A DNA stretch of 64,000 nucleotides from contig NZ_JXJU01000003.1 of NCBI RefSeq assembly GCF_002441655.1, positions 1 to 64,000 on the forward strand, in the 5' to 3' direction. Both the position numbers and the translations under genes were made by a program. The notes beneath the pieces were generated by a model, which worked only from the letters and a program-made list of their open reading frames with translations, searched no databases and was not told the origin of the DNA. Shown in pieces: positions 46,763 to 56,501 of this stretch; the stretch's first letter is position 1; each line of letters starts with the position of its first letter. The DNA is from Lactococcus fujiensis JCM 16395 (GTDB taxonomy: Bacteria > Bacillota > Bacilli > Lactobacillales > Streptococcaceae).

Positions 46763-46925
46763 TTGACAGTCCTATTATATTCTGTTAGAATTGATAGGTG
46801 CTGTTAAAAACAGTATGTAGCGATGAAGCGGGAGGTTGCGACACACCCGAAGGTATTGCCATACCAAACGTGTCGGTTTTCACGCAGAGCTAGCCTATTA
46901 CTAAACAATAGACGAAGGAGAAAAA
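46763..46925 (+). promoter_or_regulatory. S10 operon promoter and structured leader
   Basis: TTGACA (46763-46768), 17-bp spacer, TAGAAT (46786-46791) with TGT upstream. The leader of about 125 nt holds CTGTT/AACAG and the segment TTGCGACACACCCGAAGG at 46836, which looks like a conserved ribosomal-protein leader element. Autoregulation by an operon protein (L4 in other bacteria) is inferred. Confidence 0.75.
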
Positions 46926-47234
46926 ATGGCAACAAAAAAAATTCGCATTCGTTTGAAAGCTTATGAACACCGTATCCTTGATGCAGCAGCAGAAAAGATC
47001 GTTGAAACAGCCAAACGTACTAATGCAGAAGTAAGTGGACCAATTCCACTTCCAACAGATCGCAGTGTCTACACAGTTATTCGTGCAACACACAAATACA
47101 AAGACAGCCGCGAACAATTCGAAATGCGCACTCACAAACGCTTGATCGACATCATCGAACCAACTCAAAAAACAGTTGATTCATTGATGAAACTTGATCT
47201 TCCAAGTGGTGTAAATATCGAAATCAAACTCTAA
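46926..47234 (+). CDS. rpsJ: 30S ribosomal protein S10
   Basis: 102 residues, first gene of the S10 cluster ([40 protein letters not shown]). It joins the 30S head and, as NusE, partners NusG and NusB in antitermination. GAAGGAG precedes the ATG. Confidence 0.98.
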
Positions 47235-47252
47235 TTAAGAAAGGTAATTCTC

Positions 47253-47876
47253 ATGTCAAAAGGAATCTTAGGGAAAAAAGTGGGAATGACTCAAATCTTC
47301 ACTGAAAACGGCGAATTAATCCCCGTTACAGTGATCGAAGCGACTCCTAATACAGTACTTCAAGTTAAAACTGTTGAAACAGACGGTTATGAAGCTACTC
47401 AGGTTGGTTTCGATACACTTCGTGAAGTTTTGACTAACAAACCTGCCAAAGGTCATGCTGCTAAAGCTAATACGACTCCTAAGCGCTTCGTTCGTGAATT
47501 CAAAGGACTCGAAGGCGCTGAAGTAGGAGCTGAAATCACTGTTGATACATTCACAGCTGGAGATGTCGTTGATGTTACCGGAACTTCTAAAGGTAAAGGT
47601 TTCACAGGCGTTATCAAACGTTGGGGACAATCACGTGGTCCTATGGCTCACGGTTCTCGTTATCACCGTCGTCCAGGTTCAATGGGACCTGTAGCGGCTA
47701 ACCGTGTACCTAAAGGCAAACGTCTTTCAGGTCGCGCTGGTAACCAACGTGTAACTGTTCAAAACTTGGTAATTGCTCAAGTTATCCCTGATAAGAATGT
47801 TATCCTTGTTAAAGGTAACGTTCCAGGTGCTAAGAAATCATTGATTGTTGTTAAATCAGCAGTTAAAGCTAAATAA
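47253..47876 (+). CDS. rplC: 50S ribosomal protein L3
   Basis: 207 residues; [22 protein letters not shown] at the start and the 23S-contacting loop [23 protein letters not shown]. An early assembly protein near the peptidyl-transferase centre. AAAGGT ribosome site 18 nt after rpsJ. Confidence 0.98.
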   Translation: MSKGILGKKVGMTQIFTENGELIPVTVIEATPNTVLQVKTVETDGYEATQVGFDTLREVLTNKPAKGHAAKANTTPKRFVREFKGLEGAEVGAEITVDTFTAGDVVDVTGTSKGKGFTGVIKRWGQSRGPMAHGSRYHRRPGSMGPVAANRVPKGKRLSGRAGNQRVTVQNLVIAQVIPDKNVILVKGNVPGAKKSLIVVKSAVKAK

Positions 47877-47902
47877 GAAGGAAAGGAGATAGATAATCTA
47901 TA

Positions 47903-48529
47903 ATGGCTAAAGTATCATTATTCAAACAAGATGGCACACAAGCAGGCGAAGTAGAATTGAACGATGCAGTATTTGGTATCGAACCAAATGAAACTGTTGT
48001 CTTCGATGTTGTACTTTCACAACGTGCTAGCCTCCGTCAAGGAACACATGCGCATAAAAACCGCTCACTCGTTTCCGGCGGTGGTAAAAAACCATGGCGC
48101 CAAAAAGGTACAGGACGTGCCCGTCAAGGTTCAAACCGTTCACCACAATGGCGTGGTGGTGGTACTGTCTTCGGTCCAACACCATCTGACTATTCATACA
48201 AACTTCCACAAAAAGTTCGTCGTTTGGCTCTCAAATCAGTTTACTCAGCAAAAGTTGCTGAAGGAAACTTTGTTGCAGTTGACGCTTTGAACTTTGACGC
48301 TCCAAAAACTAGCGAATTCGCTAAAGTTATTGAAGCACTCTCTCTTGAACGTAAAGTTCTTGTTGTCCTCCCTAACGAAGGTAACGAATTTGCAGCTCTT
48401 TCTGCACGTAACCTTACAAACGTTAAAGTTGCAACAGCAAACACTACAAGCGTTCTTGATGTCGTATCAGCTGACAAACTTCTCGTTGTAGAATCAGCTC
48501 TTTCACAAATTGAGGAGGTTCTTGCATAA
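47903..48529 (+). CDS. rplD: 50S ribosomal protein L4
   Basis: 208 residues with the long tunnel loop [36 protein letters not shown]. In other bacteria L4 represses its own operon by binding the leader, a plausible role for the leader before rpsJ. The stop TAA shares its last A with the rplW ATG. Confidence 0.98.
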   Translation: MAKVSLFKQDGTQAGEVELNDAVFGIEPNETVVFDVVLSQRASLRQGTHAHKNRSLVSGGGKKPWRQKGTGRARQGSNRSPQWRGGGTVFGPTPSDYSYKLPQKVRRLALKSVYSAKVAEGNFVAVDALNFDAPKTSEFAKVIEALSLERKVLVVLPNEGNEFAALSARNLTNVKVATANTTSVLDVVSADKLLVVESALSQIEEVLA

Positions 48530-48825
48530 TGTCACTCTATGATGTAATCCGCAAACCAATTATCACTGAAGCTTCTATGCAAGCAATGGATCAAAAGAAA
48601 TATACTTTTGAAGTTGCTGCAGGTGCTCACAAACTCCTTATCAAACAAGCTATCGAAGCTGCATTTGAAGGTGTTAAAGTTGAATCAGTAAACACAACTA
48701 ACGTTAAACCAAAAGCTAAACGTGTTGGTCGTTATACTGGTACAAAATCTGGTTACAAAAAAGCAATCGTAACTCTTACTGCTGACTCTAAGAGCATCGA
48801 TATCTTCGGCGAAGACGCTGAATAA
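48529..48825 (+). CDS. rplW: 50S ribosomal protein L23
   Basis: 98 residues ([26 protein letters not shown]). Sits at the exit tunnel, docking trigger factor and SRP. TAATG overlap with rplD and GAGGAGG inside the rplD end indicate coupled translation. Confidence 0.98.
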   Translation: MSLYDVIRKPIITEASMQAMDQKKYTFEVAAGAHKLLIKQAIEAAFEGVKVESVNTTNVKPKAKRVGRYTGTKSGYKKAIVTLTADSKSIDIFGEDAE

Positions 48826-48841
48826 GAAAGGAGAATAAATC

Positions 48842-49675
48842 GTGGGAATTAAAGTTTATAAACCAACCTCAAACGGTCGTCGTAATATGACGTCTAGCGA
48901 TTTTGCTGAAATCACTACCAGCACTCCTGAAAAGAGCTTGCTTGTAAGTATGAACAGCAAAGCCGGACGTAACAATCTCGGCCGCATCACTGTACGTCAC
49001 CAAGGTGGCGGACACAAGAAAAAATACCGTCTTATCGACTTCAAACGTAATACTGATAATGTAGTCGCTAAGGTTGCTACTATTGAATATGATCCAAACC
49101 GTACTGCAAACATCGCTTTGATCGTATACGAAAATGGTATTAAATCATACATCTTGGCTCCAAAAGGACTCGAAGTTGGTATGACAGTTGTATCTGGACC
49201 TGAAGCCGACATTAAAGTTGGTAACGCACTTCCACTTGCTAACATCCCTGTTGGTACATTGATCCACAACATCGAATTGAAACCTGGTAAGGGAGGACAA
49301 TTAGTTCGTTCCGCTGGTGCTTCAGCTCAAATCCTCGGTACTGAAGGTAAATATACTCTTGTTCGTCTTCAATCAGGCGAAATCCGTATGATTCTTTCAA
49401 CTTGCCGTGCAACTGTTGGTGTTGTTGGTAATGAACAACAAAACTTGATCAATCTTGGTAAAGCCGGTCGTACTCGTTACCTCGGTATCCGTCCTACAGT
49501 TCGTGGTTCTGTAATGAACCCTAACGATCACCCACACGGTGGTGGTGAAGGTAAACAACCAGTTGGTCGTAAATCACCAATGACTCCATGGGGCAAACCA
49601 GCTCTTGGTCTCAAAACACGTAATAAGAAAGCTAAATCAAACAAATTCATCGTTAAACGTATTAACGGTAAATAA
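48842..49675 (+). CDS. rplB: 50S ribosomal protein L2
   Basis: 277 residues from a GTG start (AAAGGAG 10 nt upstream). Contains [12 protein letters not shown] and the [15 protein letters not shown] region with the catalytic-centre His area [14 protein letters not shown]. Followed by a structured 168-nt gap before rpsS. Confidence 0.98.
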   Translation: MGIKVYKPTSNGRRNMTSSDFAEITTSTPEKSLLVSMNSKAGRNNLGRITVRHQGGGHKKKYRLIDFKRNTDNVVAKVATIEYDPNRTANIALIVYENGIKSYILAPKGLEVGMTVVSGPEADIKVGNALPLANIPVGTLIHNIELKPGKGGQLVRSAGASAQILGTEGKYTLVRLQSGEIRMILSTCRATVGVVGNEQQNLINLGKAGRTRYLGIRPTVRGSVMNPNDHPHGGGEGKQPVGRKSPMTPWGKPALGLKTRNKKAKSNKFIVKRINGK

Positions 49676-49707
49676 TTCGGTTCTTAGAACTTTCATTATT
49701 TTGAAAC

Positions 49708-49820
49708 AAACGCCTCTCGGCGTCTTGTTAAATTTGATAATTGTTACCGAATTTAACAAGATGTCGAGTGGACATCTAAAACATCCGCCAGCTCCGCCTA
49801 AGTAGCGGCAGTGGTAATTC
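49708..49820 (+). promoter_or_regulatory. Structured rplB-rpsS intergenic element with exclusive hairpins
   Basis: ACGCC/GGCGT (49710-49723), then TCTTGTTAAATT (49723-49734) pairing with AATTTAACAAGA (49750-49761), and GATGTC/GACATC (49760-49776), which shares bases with the previous stem, so the two cannot form together. A CCGCC...GCGG pair follows. No -10 box is evident. Possibly a regulatory or processing element. Confidence 0.5.
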
Positions 49821-49843
49821 AATTTAAAGGAGAAACTCATACA

Positions 49844-50119
49844 ATGAGTCGTAGTCTTAAAAAAGGACCTTTCGCTGACGAGCATTTGATGAAAAAAGTC
49901 GAAGCTCAAGCATCAGCTGAAAGAAAATCTGTGATCAAGACTTGGTCACGTCGTTCTACAATCTACCCTGATTTCGTAGGACTCACAATTGCAGTTTACG
50001 ATGGTCGCAAACACGTTCCAGTTTATGTTCAAGAAGATATGGTTGGACACAAACTTGGTGAATTTGCACCTACACGTACATTCCGCGGTCACTCTGGTGA
50101 CGATCGCAAGACTAAATAA
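49844..50119 (+). CDS. rpsS: 30S ribosomal protein S19
   Basis: 91 residues from the ATG at 49844 ([20 protein letters not shown]); AAAGGAGAAA is 12 nt upstream. A longer in-frame extension from 49811 would cover the ribosome site and is rejected. Member of the 30S head with S13. Confidence 0.97.
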   Translation: MSRSLKKGPFADEHLMKKVEAQASAERKSVIKTWSRRSTIYPDFVGLTIAVYDGRKHVPVYVQEDMVGHKLGEFAPTRTFRGHSGDDRKTK

Positions 50120-50130
50120 GGAGAGAAATA

Positions 50131-50478
50131 ATGGCAGAAATTACTTCAGCTAAAGCCACTGCAAAAACAGTTCGCGTTTCTCCTCGTAAGACTCGTCTTG
50201 TTCTCGATCTTATCCGTGGAAAACGTGTTGCAGATGCAATCGCAATTTTGAAATTCACACCGACTAAAGGTGCTGTAGAAGTTGAAAAAGTACTTAATAG
50301 TGCTATCGCTAATGCAGAAAACAACTTTGGTCTTGAAAAAGCTAATTTGGTAGTTAGCGAAACATTCGCAAACGAAGGACCAACGATGAAACGTTTCCGT
50401 CCACGTGCGAAAGGATCAGCTTCACCAATTAACAAACGCACTACACACATCACAGTTGTAGTTGCAGAGAAAGAATAA
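50131..50478 (+). CDS. rplV: 50S ribosomal protein L22
   Basis: 115 residues with [18 protein letters not shown] and the tunnel beta-hairpin [15 protein letters not shown]. Its hairpin lines the exit tunnel at the macrolide site. AAGGAGAG ribosome site, 11 nt after rpsS. Confidence 0.98.
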   Translation: MAEITSAKATAKTVRVSPRKTRLVLDLIRGKRVADAIAILKFTPTKGAVEVEKVLNSAIANAENNFGLEKANLVVSETFANEGPTMKRFRPRAKGSASPINKRTTHITVVVAEKE

Positions 50479-50490
50479 GGAGGTAAAATC

Positions 50491-51144
50491 GTGGGTCAAA
50501 AAATTCATCCAATTGGTATGCGTGTTGGCGTTATTCGCGATTGGGATGCCAAATGGTATGCCGAAAAAGAATATGCGGATTACCTTCACGAAGATTTAGC
50601 AATTCGTAACCTTATCAATACTAAACTTGCAGATGCTTCAGTATCAACTATTGAAGTTGAACGTGCTGTAAACAAAGTTATCGTAACTTTACACACTGCT
50701 AAGCCAGGTATGGTAATTGGTAAATCAGGAGCTAATGTTGATGCACTCCGTGCTGAACTCAACAAGCTTACTGGAAAACAAGTTCACATCAACATCGTTG
50801 AAATCAAAAAACCTGATTTGGACGCTCATCTTGTTGGTGCTGGAATTGCACAACAACTTGAAGCACGTATTGCTTTCCGTCGTGCTCAAAAACAAGCGAT
50901 TCAACGCGCTATGCGTGCAGGTGCTAAAGGGATTAAAACTCAAGTATCTGGTCGTTTGAATGGTGCTGATATCGCCCGTGCAGAAGGATATTCTGAAGGT
51001 ACAGTTCCACTTCACACATTGCGTGCAGATATCGACTATGCTTGGGAAGAAGCAGACACTACATATGGTAAACTTGGCGTTAAAGTTTGGATTTACCGTG
51101 GTGAAGTTCTCCCAACTAAAAATTCTGTGAAAGGAGACAAATAA
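50491..51144 (+). CDS. rpsC: 30S ribosomal protein S3
   Basis: 217 residues from GTG 50491 (AAGGAGG upstream). KH domain with [16 protein letters not shown] and the C-terminal S3 domain ([20 protein letters not shown]) at the mRNA entry channel. Confidence 0.98.
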   Translation: MGQKIHPIGMRVGVIRDWDAKWYAEKEYADYLHEDLAIRNLINTKLADASVSTIEVERAVNKVIVTLHTAKPGMVIGKSGANVDALRAELNKLTGKQVHINIVEIKKPDLDAHLVGAGIAQQLEARIAFRRAQKQAIQRAMRAGAKGIKTQVSGRLNGADIARAEGYSEGTVPLHTLRADIDYAWEEADTTYGKLGVKVWIYRGEVLPTKNSVKGDK

Positions 51145-51147
51145 TCC

Positions 51148-51561
51148 ATGTTAGTACCAAAACGTGTAAAACACCGTCGTGAATTCCGCGGTAAAATGCG
51201 TGGCGAAGCTAAAGGTGGTAAAGAAGTAGCATTCGGTGAATTTGGGCTTCAAGCACAAACTTCTCACTGGATCACTAACCGCCAAATTGAAGCTGCCCGT
51301 ATTGCAATGACTCGTTACATGAAACGTAACGGTCAAGTTTGGATTAAAATCTTCCCACACAAGTCATACACTACTAAAGGTATTGGTGTACGTCAAGGTT
51401 CTGGTAAAGGTGCTCCTGCAGGTTGGGTTGCCCCAGTTAAACGTGGTAAAATCATGTTTGAAGTTGGTGGCGTAAGTGAAGAAGTTGCTCGCGAAGCGTT
51501 GCGTCTTGCATCACATAAACTTCCTGTTAAGACTAAATTTGTGAAACGAGGTGAAGCGTAA
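51148..51561 (+). CDS. rplP: 50S ribosomal protein L16
   Basis: 137 residues ([24 protein letters not shown]...[28 protein letters not shown]). Helps place A-site tRNA. Starts 4 nt after rpsC and overlaps rpmC by one base. Confidence 0.98.
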   Translation: MLVPKRVKHRREFRGKMRGEAKGGKEVAFGEFGLQAQTSHWITNRQIEAARIAMTRYMKRNGQVWIKIFPHKSYTTKGIGVRQGSGKGAPAGWVAPVKRGKIMFEVGGVSEEVAREALRLASHKLPVKTKFVKRGEA

Positions 51562-51770
51562 TGAAATTGAGCGAAACTAAATCACTTCTTAAAGATTTGC
51601 GCGCATTGTCAGTTGAAGAATTGACAGCTCGTGAAGCAGAATTGAAAAAAGAATTGTTCGAACTTCGTTTCCAAGCCGCTGCTGGTAAACTTGAAAATAC
51701 TGGTAAACTTAACGAAGTGAAGAAAACTATTGCACGTGTAAAAACTGTGCAAGCTGAATTGAACAAATAA
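51561..51770 (+). CDS. rpmC: 50S ribosomal protein L29
   Basis: 69 residues, two long helices ([60 protein letters not shown]). At the tunnel exit beside L23. GAGGTGAAGC serves as the ribosome site within rplP. Confidence 0.98.
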   Translation: MKLSETKSLLKDLRALSVEELTAREAELKKELFELRFQAAAGKLENTGKLNEVKKTIARVKTVQAELNK

Positions 51771-51788
51771 TAGGTCAGGAGATTATAA

Positions 51789-52049
51789 ATGGAACGCAAT
51801 CAACGTAAAGTTTATCAAGGCCGCGTGGTTTCAGACAAAATGGATAAAACCATTACTGTTGTTGTTGAAACAAAACGTAACCACCCTGTCTATGGTAAAC
51901 GTATCAATTACTCTAAAAAATATAAAGCTCACGATGAAAACAATACTGCCAAAATTGGTGATATCGTTCGTATCATGGAAACTCGTCCTTTGTCTAAAGA
52001 CAAACGTTTCCGTTTGATTGAAGTCGTTGAAGAAGCTGTAATTATCTAA
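51789..52049 (+). CDS. rpsQ: 30S ribosomal protein S17
   Basis: 86 residues ([34 protein letters not shown]), OB-fold primary binder of 16S rRNA. TCAGGAG precedes the ATG. Confidence 0.98.
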   Translation: MERNQRKVYQGRVVSDKMDKTITVVVETKRNHPVYGKRINYSKKYKAHDENNTAKIGDIVRIMETRPLSKDKRFRLIEVVEEAVII

Positions 52050-52071
52050 GCAAAACTAGGAGGAAATAAGC

Positions 52072-52440
52072 ATGATTCAAACAGAATCTCGTTTGAAAGT
52101 TGCAGATAACTCAGGTGCGAAAGAACTTTTGACAATCCGTGTACTCGGTGGTTCAAGTCGTAAGTTCGCTGGTATCGGTGATATCATTGTAGCTTCAGTT
52201 AAATCAGCTGCCCCTGGTGGAGCTGTTAAAAAAGGTGACGTGGTTAAAGCTGTTATCGTTCGTACAAAACATGGTGCTAAACGTACCGATGGTTCATACA
52301 TCAAATTTGACGAAAATGCAGCAGTTCTTATCAAAGATGATAAGACTCCACGTGGTACTCGTATCTTTGGCCCTGTTGCACGTGAACTCCGCGAAGGCGG
52401 TTATATGAAGATCGTGTCACTTGCTCCAGAAGTACTTTAA
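52072..52440 (+). CDS. rplN: 50S ribosomal protein L14
   Basis: 122 residues ([28 protein letters not shown]...[20 protein letters not shown]). At the subunit interface with L19. AGGAGG is 8 nt upstream. A 137-nt promoter-bearing gap follows. Confidence 0.98.
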   Translation: MIQTESRLKVADNSGAKELLTIRVLGGSSRKFAGIGDIIVASVKSAAPGGAVKKGDVVKAVIVRTKHGAKRTDGSYIKFDENAAVLIKDDKTPRGTRIFGPVARELREGGYMKIVSLAPEVL

Positions 52441-52476
52441 TTTTCAAACAAAATTATCGTGAAATATGGTCATTTA

Positions 52477-52577
52477 TGATAGAATACAATTCTGTCATTA
52501 ATGACATAATAGTCCCCTAGACGCCGACTCATCGACGTTCAGGGTGTCCGTATGGACGTAAGAAAGGAAACATTAAA
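52477..52577 (+). promoter_or_regulatory. Internal promoter, palindrome and leader before rplX
   Basis: TGA-TAGAAT at 52477-52485, then the perfect palindrome TGTCATTAATGACA (52493-52506) at the predicted start of transcription, then a stem-loop region (CCCCTAGACG.../...CGTTCAGGG) and GTCC-GTAT-GGAC just before the ribosome site AAAGGAAA. Confidence 0.6.
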
Positions 52578-52883
52578 ATGTTTGTAAAAACTGGTGATAC
52601 AGTTAAAGTTATCGCAGGTAAAGACCGCGGAACTACTGGTAAAGTAATTAAAGCTTTGCCAAAATTCAATAAAGTTGTTGTTGAAGGTGTTGCTATCATG
52701 AAGAAACACCAAAAACCAAATGCTGAAAATCCAAACGGCGCAATTCTTGAAATCGAAGCACCTATTCACGTTTCAAACGTGCAAGTGCTTGACAAGAACG
52801 GTGTTGCTGGACGTGTTGGTTACAAAGAAGTTGACGGCAAAAAAGTTCGTTTCAACAAAAAATCAGGCGAAGTCCTAGACTAA
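52578..52883 (+). CDS. rplX: 50S ribosomal protein L24
   Basis: 101 residues with a KOW motif ([36 protein letters not shown]). Assembly initiator for the large subunit. May begin a separate transcript from the promoter just upstream. Confidence 0.98.
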   Translation: MFVKTGDTVKVIAGKDRGTTGKVIKALPKFNKVVVEGVAIMKKHQKPNAENPNGAILEIEAPIHVSNVQVLDKNGVAGRVGYKEVDGKKVRFNKKSGEVLD

Positions 52884-52901
52884 TAGAAGGGAGAACAGAA
52901 A

Positions 52902-53444
52902 ATGACTAATCGTTTAAAAGAAAAATATACTAGCGAAATCGTACCAGCTTTGACTGAAACATTTAATTATGCATCAATCATGGCAGTCCCTAAAGTTGAT
53001 AAAATCGTTATCAACATGGGTGTTGGAGATGCGCTTAACAACTCTAAAAACCTTGATAAAGCCGTAGCTGAATTGGCGTTGATCTCTGGTCAAAAACCAC
53101 TTATCACTAAAGCTAAAAAATCAGTTGCCGCTTTCCGTCTTCGTGAAGGCCAATCAATCGGTGCAAAAGTTACACTTCGTGGCGAACGCATGTACGAATT
53201 TTTGGACAAACTTGTAACTGTTTCTCTTCCACGTGTACGTGACTTCCATGGTGTATCTAACAAAGCCTTTGACGGTCGTGGTAACTACACACTTGGTGTT
53301 AAGGAACAATTGATCTTCCCAGAAATCACATATGATGATGTTGATAAAGTTCGCGGTATGGATATTGTTATCGTTACTACTGCAAACACTGACGAAGAAT
53401 CACACGAATTGCTGAAACAACTCGGCATGCCGTTCGCTAAATAA
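52902..53444 (+). CDS. rplE: 50S ribosomal protein L5
   Basis: 180 residues ([41 protein letters not shown]). Binds 5S rRNA in the central protuberance. AAGGGAGAACAG precedes the ATG. Confidence 0.98.
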   Translation: MTNRLKEKYTSEIVPALTETFNYASIMAVPKVDKIVINMGVGDALNNSKNLDKAVAELALISGQKPLITKAKKSVAAFRLREGQSIGAKVTLRGERMYEFLDKLVTVSLPRVRDFHGVSNKAFDGRGNYTLGVKEQLIFPEITYDDVDKVRGMDIVIVTTANTDEESHELLKQLGMPFAK

Positions 53445-53463
53445 GAATAGGGAGAATATATAA

Positions 53464-53649
53464 ATGGCTAAGACATCTATGGTTGTTAAAAACCAACGCC
53501 CTGCAAAATTCTCAACGCAAGCTTATACTCGTTGCGAACGCTGCGGACGTCCACATTCAGTATACCGCAAATTCAAACTTTGCCGTATCTGTCTTCGCGA
53601 TTTGGCTTACAAAGGTCAATTGCCAGGCGTTAAAAAAGCTTCTTGGTAA
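53464..53649 (+). CDS. rpsN: 30S ribosomal protein S14, zinc-binding short form
   Basis: 61 residues with [38 protein letters not shown]: the CxxC...CxxC zinc knuckle marks the short C+ form. The zit system in this window supplies zinc for such proteins. A terminator follows, splitting the operon here. Confidence 0.98.
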   Translation: MAKTSMVVKNQRPAKFSTQAYTRCERCGRPHSVYRKFKLCRICLRDLAYKGQLPGVKKASW

Positions 53650-53673
53650 GAAGCACTTGCTCATACGATATAG

Positions 53674-53701
53674 AAACTATCTCACAGAGATGGTTTTTTT
53701 G
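53674..53701 (+). terminator. Mid-operon terminator after rpsN
   Basis: 10-bp stem AAACTATCTC (53674-53683) and GAGATGGTTT (53687-53696, one G-T), ACA loop, seven-base T tail. Confidence 0.88.
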
Positions 53702-53856
53702 TATTTTCAAGTGCTGTAAAGTAAGAAAAATTTGAGTGCGGCTTACGGAAAATAACATGTTTAATTAAGAATAAAGAGGTCTTCTGTAGCCTCCCAATTT
53801 TGAACGCTGGTTTACAGTCCGTAAACTATGCAAAATAAATGATCGAAAATCAAAAA

Positions 53857-53919
53857 TTGTGATACACCCGAAAATATTGTTATTAATCTATTGACATGAA
53901 TCTATATTTTTTGTATAAT
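53857..53919 (+). promoter_or_regulatory. Fully consensus promoter of rpsH, next to an S10-leader-like fragment
   Basis: TTGACA (53891-53896), 17-bp spacer, TATAAT (53914-53919): a perfect sigma-A consensus. Just upstream, 53857-53883 matches 21 of 27 bases of the S10 leader at 46836-46862. The rest of the 390-nt rpsN-rpsH gap holds the terminator above and nothing else I can support; the leader after this promoter is about 115 nt. Confidence 0.85.
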
Positions 53920-54039
53920 ATATAGGTTCGGTTATTTTGAGCAAGTGTCTATTTTGGCAATTAATGTTCAAGGATAACCTCATTAATTTGAAAGTGGGAT
54001 TTGAACAAGCCCAAACTACAAATAAGGAGAAATTACATT

Positions 54040-54438
54040 ATGGTAATGACTGACCCAATTGCAGACCTTTTGACTCGTATTCGTAACGCTAACATGCGTA
54101 AATTCGATGTTGTTGAAGCTCCTGCATCAAAAATCAAACGTCAAATCGCTGAGATTCTTAAAGCTGAAGGTTACGTTAAAGACGTTGAATTCGTTGAAGA
54201 TAACAAACAAGGTGTTATCCGCATTTTCCTTAAATACGGACAAAACGGTGAAAAAGTTATCACTAACTTGAAACGTATCTCTAAACCAGGTCTTCGTGTT
54301 TATGTTAAATCTGAAGATATGCCTAAAGTATTGAACGGTTTGGGAACTGCTATCATCTCAACTTCTGAAGGTGTTGTTACTGACTCAGTAGCTCGCGCTA
54401 AGAATATTGGTGGTGAAGTACTCGCTTACGTTTGGTAA
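54040..54438 (+). CDS. rpsH: 30S ribosomal protein S8
   Basis: 132 residues from the ATG at 54040 ([39 protein letters not shown] 10 nt upstream); the longer frame from 54001 is rejected. S8 regulates the spc operon in other bacteria. Here it is the first gene behind a strong internal promoter. Confidence 0.97.
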   Translation: MVMTDPIADLLTRIRNANMRKFDVVEAPASKIKRQIAEILKAEGYVKDVEFVEDNKQGVIRIFLKYGQNGEKVITNLKRISKPGLRVYVKSEDMPKVLNGLGTAIISTSEGVVTDSVARAKNIGGEVLAYVW

Positions 54439-54454
54439 GAATTAGCGATTAGCT

Positions 54455-54527
54455 AATTATCATCGTCAGACTGACTCTGTCAGCACTGACAAACCCGTGA
54501 AAACAGCTGGATAGCTGATAATTTAAC
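54455..54527 (+). promoter_or_regulatory. Stem-loop element between rpsH and rplF
   Basis: AATTATCA (54455-54462) can pair with TGATAATT (54517-54524), enclosing the palindrome TGTCAGCACTGACA (54478-54491). No T tract follows, so it is not a classical terminator. Function unknown. Confidence 0.45.
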
Positions 54528-54544
54528 AGGAAAAGGAAGAAAAA

Positions 54545-55081
54545 ATGTCACGTATTGGTAACAAAATCATCGTTATCCCTGCAGGTGTAACTGTAGAACA
54601 AAACGGTGCTACTGTAACTGTCAAAGGACCTAAAGGTGAACTCGTTCGTTCATTCAACGAAAATATCACACTTGATATCGCTGAAAACGAAATCACTGTA
54701 AAACGCCCTGACGACACAAAAGAAATGAAAATGCTCCACGGTACTACTCGTGCCCTCCTCCACAACATGGTTGTTGGTGTTTCAGAAGGCTTCTCAAAAG
54801 CGCTTGAAATGATCGGGGTTGGATACCGTGCACAACTTCAAGGAACGAAACTTGTATTGTCTGTTGGTAAATCACACCAAGACGAAGTTGAAGCTCCTGA
54901 AGGAATCAAGTTTGTCGTTGCTAATCCAACTTCAATCGTTGTTGAAGGAATTAGTAAAGAAGCTGTTGGACAAATGGCAGCTTACATCCGTAGCCGTCGT
55001 TCACCAGAACCTTATAAAGGTAAAGGTATCCGCTACGTTGGTGAATACGTTCGTCGTAAAGAAGGTAAAACTGGTAAATAA
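54545..55081 (+). CDS. rplF: 50S ribosomal protein L6
   Basis: 178 residues in two duplicated domains ([33 protein letters not shown]...[30 protein letters not shown]). Near the factor-binding centre. GGAAGAAAAA precedes the ATG. A 305-nt structured gap follows. Confidence 0.98.
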   Translation: MSRIGNKIIVIPAGVTVEQNGATVTVKGPKGELVRSFNENITLDIAENEITVKRPDDTKEMKMLHGTTRALLHNMVVGVSEGFSKALEMIGVGYRAQLQGTKLVLSVGKSHQDEVEAPEGIKFVVANPTSIVVEGISKEAVGQMAAYIRSRRSPEPYKGKGIRYVGEYVRRKEGKTGK

Positions 55082-55386
55082 AATCGCATTTTTTCTGATC
55101 GCTAAAGCGATTGAAAAATGTAGACTTGTTACAATATTTAGCAAGTTTGGATTCTTATTGATTGCAGAGGTGCGATTTCAGCAACTTCTAACTTAATAAG
55201 AATGGCGATTTATAATCCGTAGTTGGTGTTCATTATTTATAATGGAATGCCAAGATTCTGTCAATGCTATTTTCATATAGACAGACAGAAACTTCCCGCT
55301 TGTCGGCCAACCTAGTGTTGACATTTATGACAAGACTCATTGCTGGCAAAAACTAGTGATAATAAAATTTAAAAAGAGGTAGAATT
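55082..55386 (+). other. Structured non-coding gap between rplF and rplR
   Basis: No plausible gene. Hairpins: CATTTTT/AAAAATG around ATCGCT/AGCGAT (55087-55120), ATTCTTATT/AATAAGAAT (55151-55203), TTCTGTC/GACAGAA (55256-55290), CTTGTC/GACAAG (55299-55334); also AAATCGCA (55081) with TGCGATTT (55171-55178). Two isolated TATAAT (55211, 55238) have no good -35. Could be a ribosomal-protein leader or RNA-processing region. Confidence 0.5.
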
Positions 55387-55734
55387 GTGATTTCTAAACC
55401 AGATAAAAACAAACTCCGTCAACGTCGTCACACACGCGTTCGCGGTAAAATTTCAGGTACATCTGAAACTCCACGTTTGAACGTTTTCCGTTCAAACACT
55501 AACATTTATGCTCAAGTCATTGATGACGTTGCAGGCGTAACACTTGCATCAGCTAATTCACTTAAATTGACTGGTTCTAAATCAGAACAAGCTGCTCAAG
55601 TAGGTACAGCAATTGCTGAAGCTGCTAAAGCAAAAGGTGTTGAAGTTGTTGTCTTTGACCGCGGTGGTTATCTCTATCACGGACGTGTTCAAGCACTCGC
55701 TGAAGCTGCTCGTGAAGCAGGATTGAAATTCTAA
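55387..55734 (+). CDS. rplR: 50S ribosomal protein L18
   Basis: 115 residues from GTG 55387 ([47 protein letters not shown]). Binds 5S rRNA with L5. AAGAGGTAGAATT precedes the start. Confidence 0.98.
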   Translation: MISKPDKNKLRQRRHTRVRGKISGTSETPRLNVFRSNTNIYAQVIDDVAGVTLASANSLKLTGSKSEQAAQVGTAIAEAAKAKGVEVVVFDRGGYLYHGRVQALAEAAREAGLKF

Positions 55735-55754
55735 GGAAAGGGGTAATCTGAAAA

Positions 55755-56249
55755 ATGGCTAGAAACGAAGAAGTAAAAGAATTCGAAGAACGCGTTGTTG
55801 GGATTAACCGCGTTACTAAAGTTGTTAAAGGTGGTCGTCGCCTCCGTTTTGCAGCACTTGTTGTTGTTGGAGACCGTAACGGTCGCGTAGGTTTCGGTAC
55901 TGGTAAAGCTCAAGAAGTTCCAGAAGCTATCCGTAAAGCAATCGAAGCTGCTAAGAAAAACCTCATTACAGTTCCTATGGTTGGTACAACTCTACCTCAC
56001 GAAGCACTTGGTGTATTCGGTGGTGGTAAGATCTTGCTTAAACCAGCTGCAGAAGGTTCTGGAGTTGCTGCAGGTGGTGCTGTTCGTGCCGTCCTCGAAC
56101 TTGCTGGTGTAGCTGATGTTACATCTAAATCATTAGGTTCTAACACTCCAATCAACGTTGTTCGTGCAACAGTTGATGGATTGTCACAACTTAAACGCGC
56201 TGAAGAAGTTGCTGCATTGCGTGGCAAATCTGTAAGCGACTTAGCATAA
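55755..56249 (+). CDS. rpsE: 30S ribosomal protein S5
   Basis: 164 residues ([53 protein letters not shown]). Guards decoding accuracy and the mRNA entry helicase site. GGAAAGGGG precedes the ATG by about 13 nt. Confidence 0.98.
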   Translation: MARNEEVKEFEERVVGINRVTKVVKGGRRLRFAALVVVGDRNGRVGFGTGKAQEVPEAIRKAIEAAKKNLITVPMVGTTLPHEALGVFGGGKILLKPAAEGSGVAAGGAVRAVLELAGVADVTSKSLGSNTPINVVRATVDGLSQLKRAEEVAALRGKSVSDLA

Positions 56250-56259
56250 GGAGGATATC

Positions 56260-56439
56260 ATGGCTCAAATTAAAATTACATTGGTAAATTCACCAATCGG
56301 CCGTATCCCTGCTCAACGTAAAACAGTTGTTGCGCTTGGTCTTGGTAAACTCGGTTCATCCGTAGTTAAAGAAGATACTGCAGCAATGCGTGGTATGGCA
56401 AATTCAATTTCTCACCTTGTAAAAGTTGAAGAAATCTAA
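56260..56439 (+). CDS. rpmD: 50S ribosomal protein L30
   Basis: 59 residues ([59 protein letters not shown]). AAGGAGG directly upstream. In most Firmicutes rplO follows at once; here a terminator and an inverted surface-protein gene come first. Confidence 0.97.
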   Translation: MAQIKITLVNSPIGRIPAQRKTVVALGLGKLGSSVVKEDTAAMRGMANSISHLVKVEEI

Positions 56440-56449
56440 TCAGACAAAC

Positions 56450-56480
56450 AAAAAACTATCTTTTAAGATAGTTTTTTTTA
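56450..56480. terminator. Bidirectional terminator between rpmD and the WxL gene
   Basis: 12-bp perfect arms AAAAACTATCTT (56451-56462) and AAGATAGTTTTT (56465-56476). A run on the left and T run on the right let it end both convergent transcripts. Confidence 0.9.
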
Positions 56481-56501
56481 TTTTGAAAAGAGTGATTAGA
56501 G

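Noticed and set aside
54819-55196. 125-residue plus-strand frame running from rplF into the gap
   Set aside because: Starts inside rplF in another frame, no ribosome site, low-complexity product; the gap is better read as structured RNA.
55211-55243. Two TATAAT sequences in the rplF-rplR gap
   Set aside because: No -35 at 16-18 bp and no TGN; not counted as promoters.
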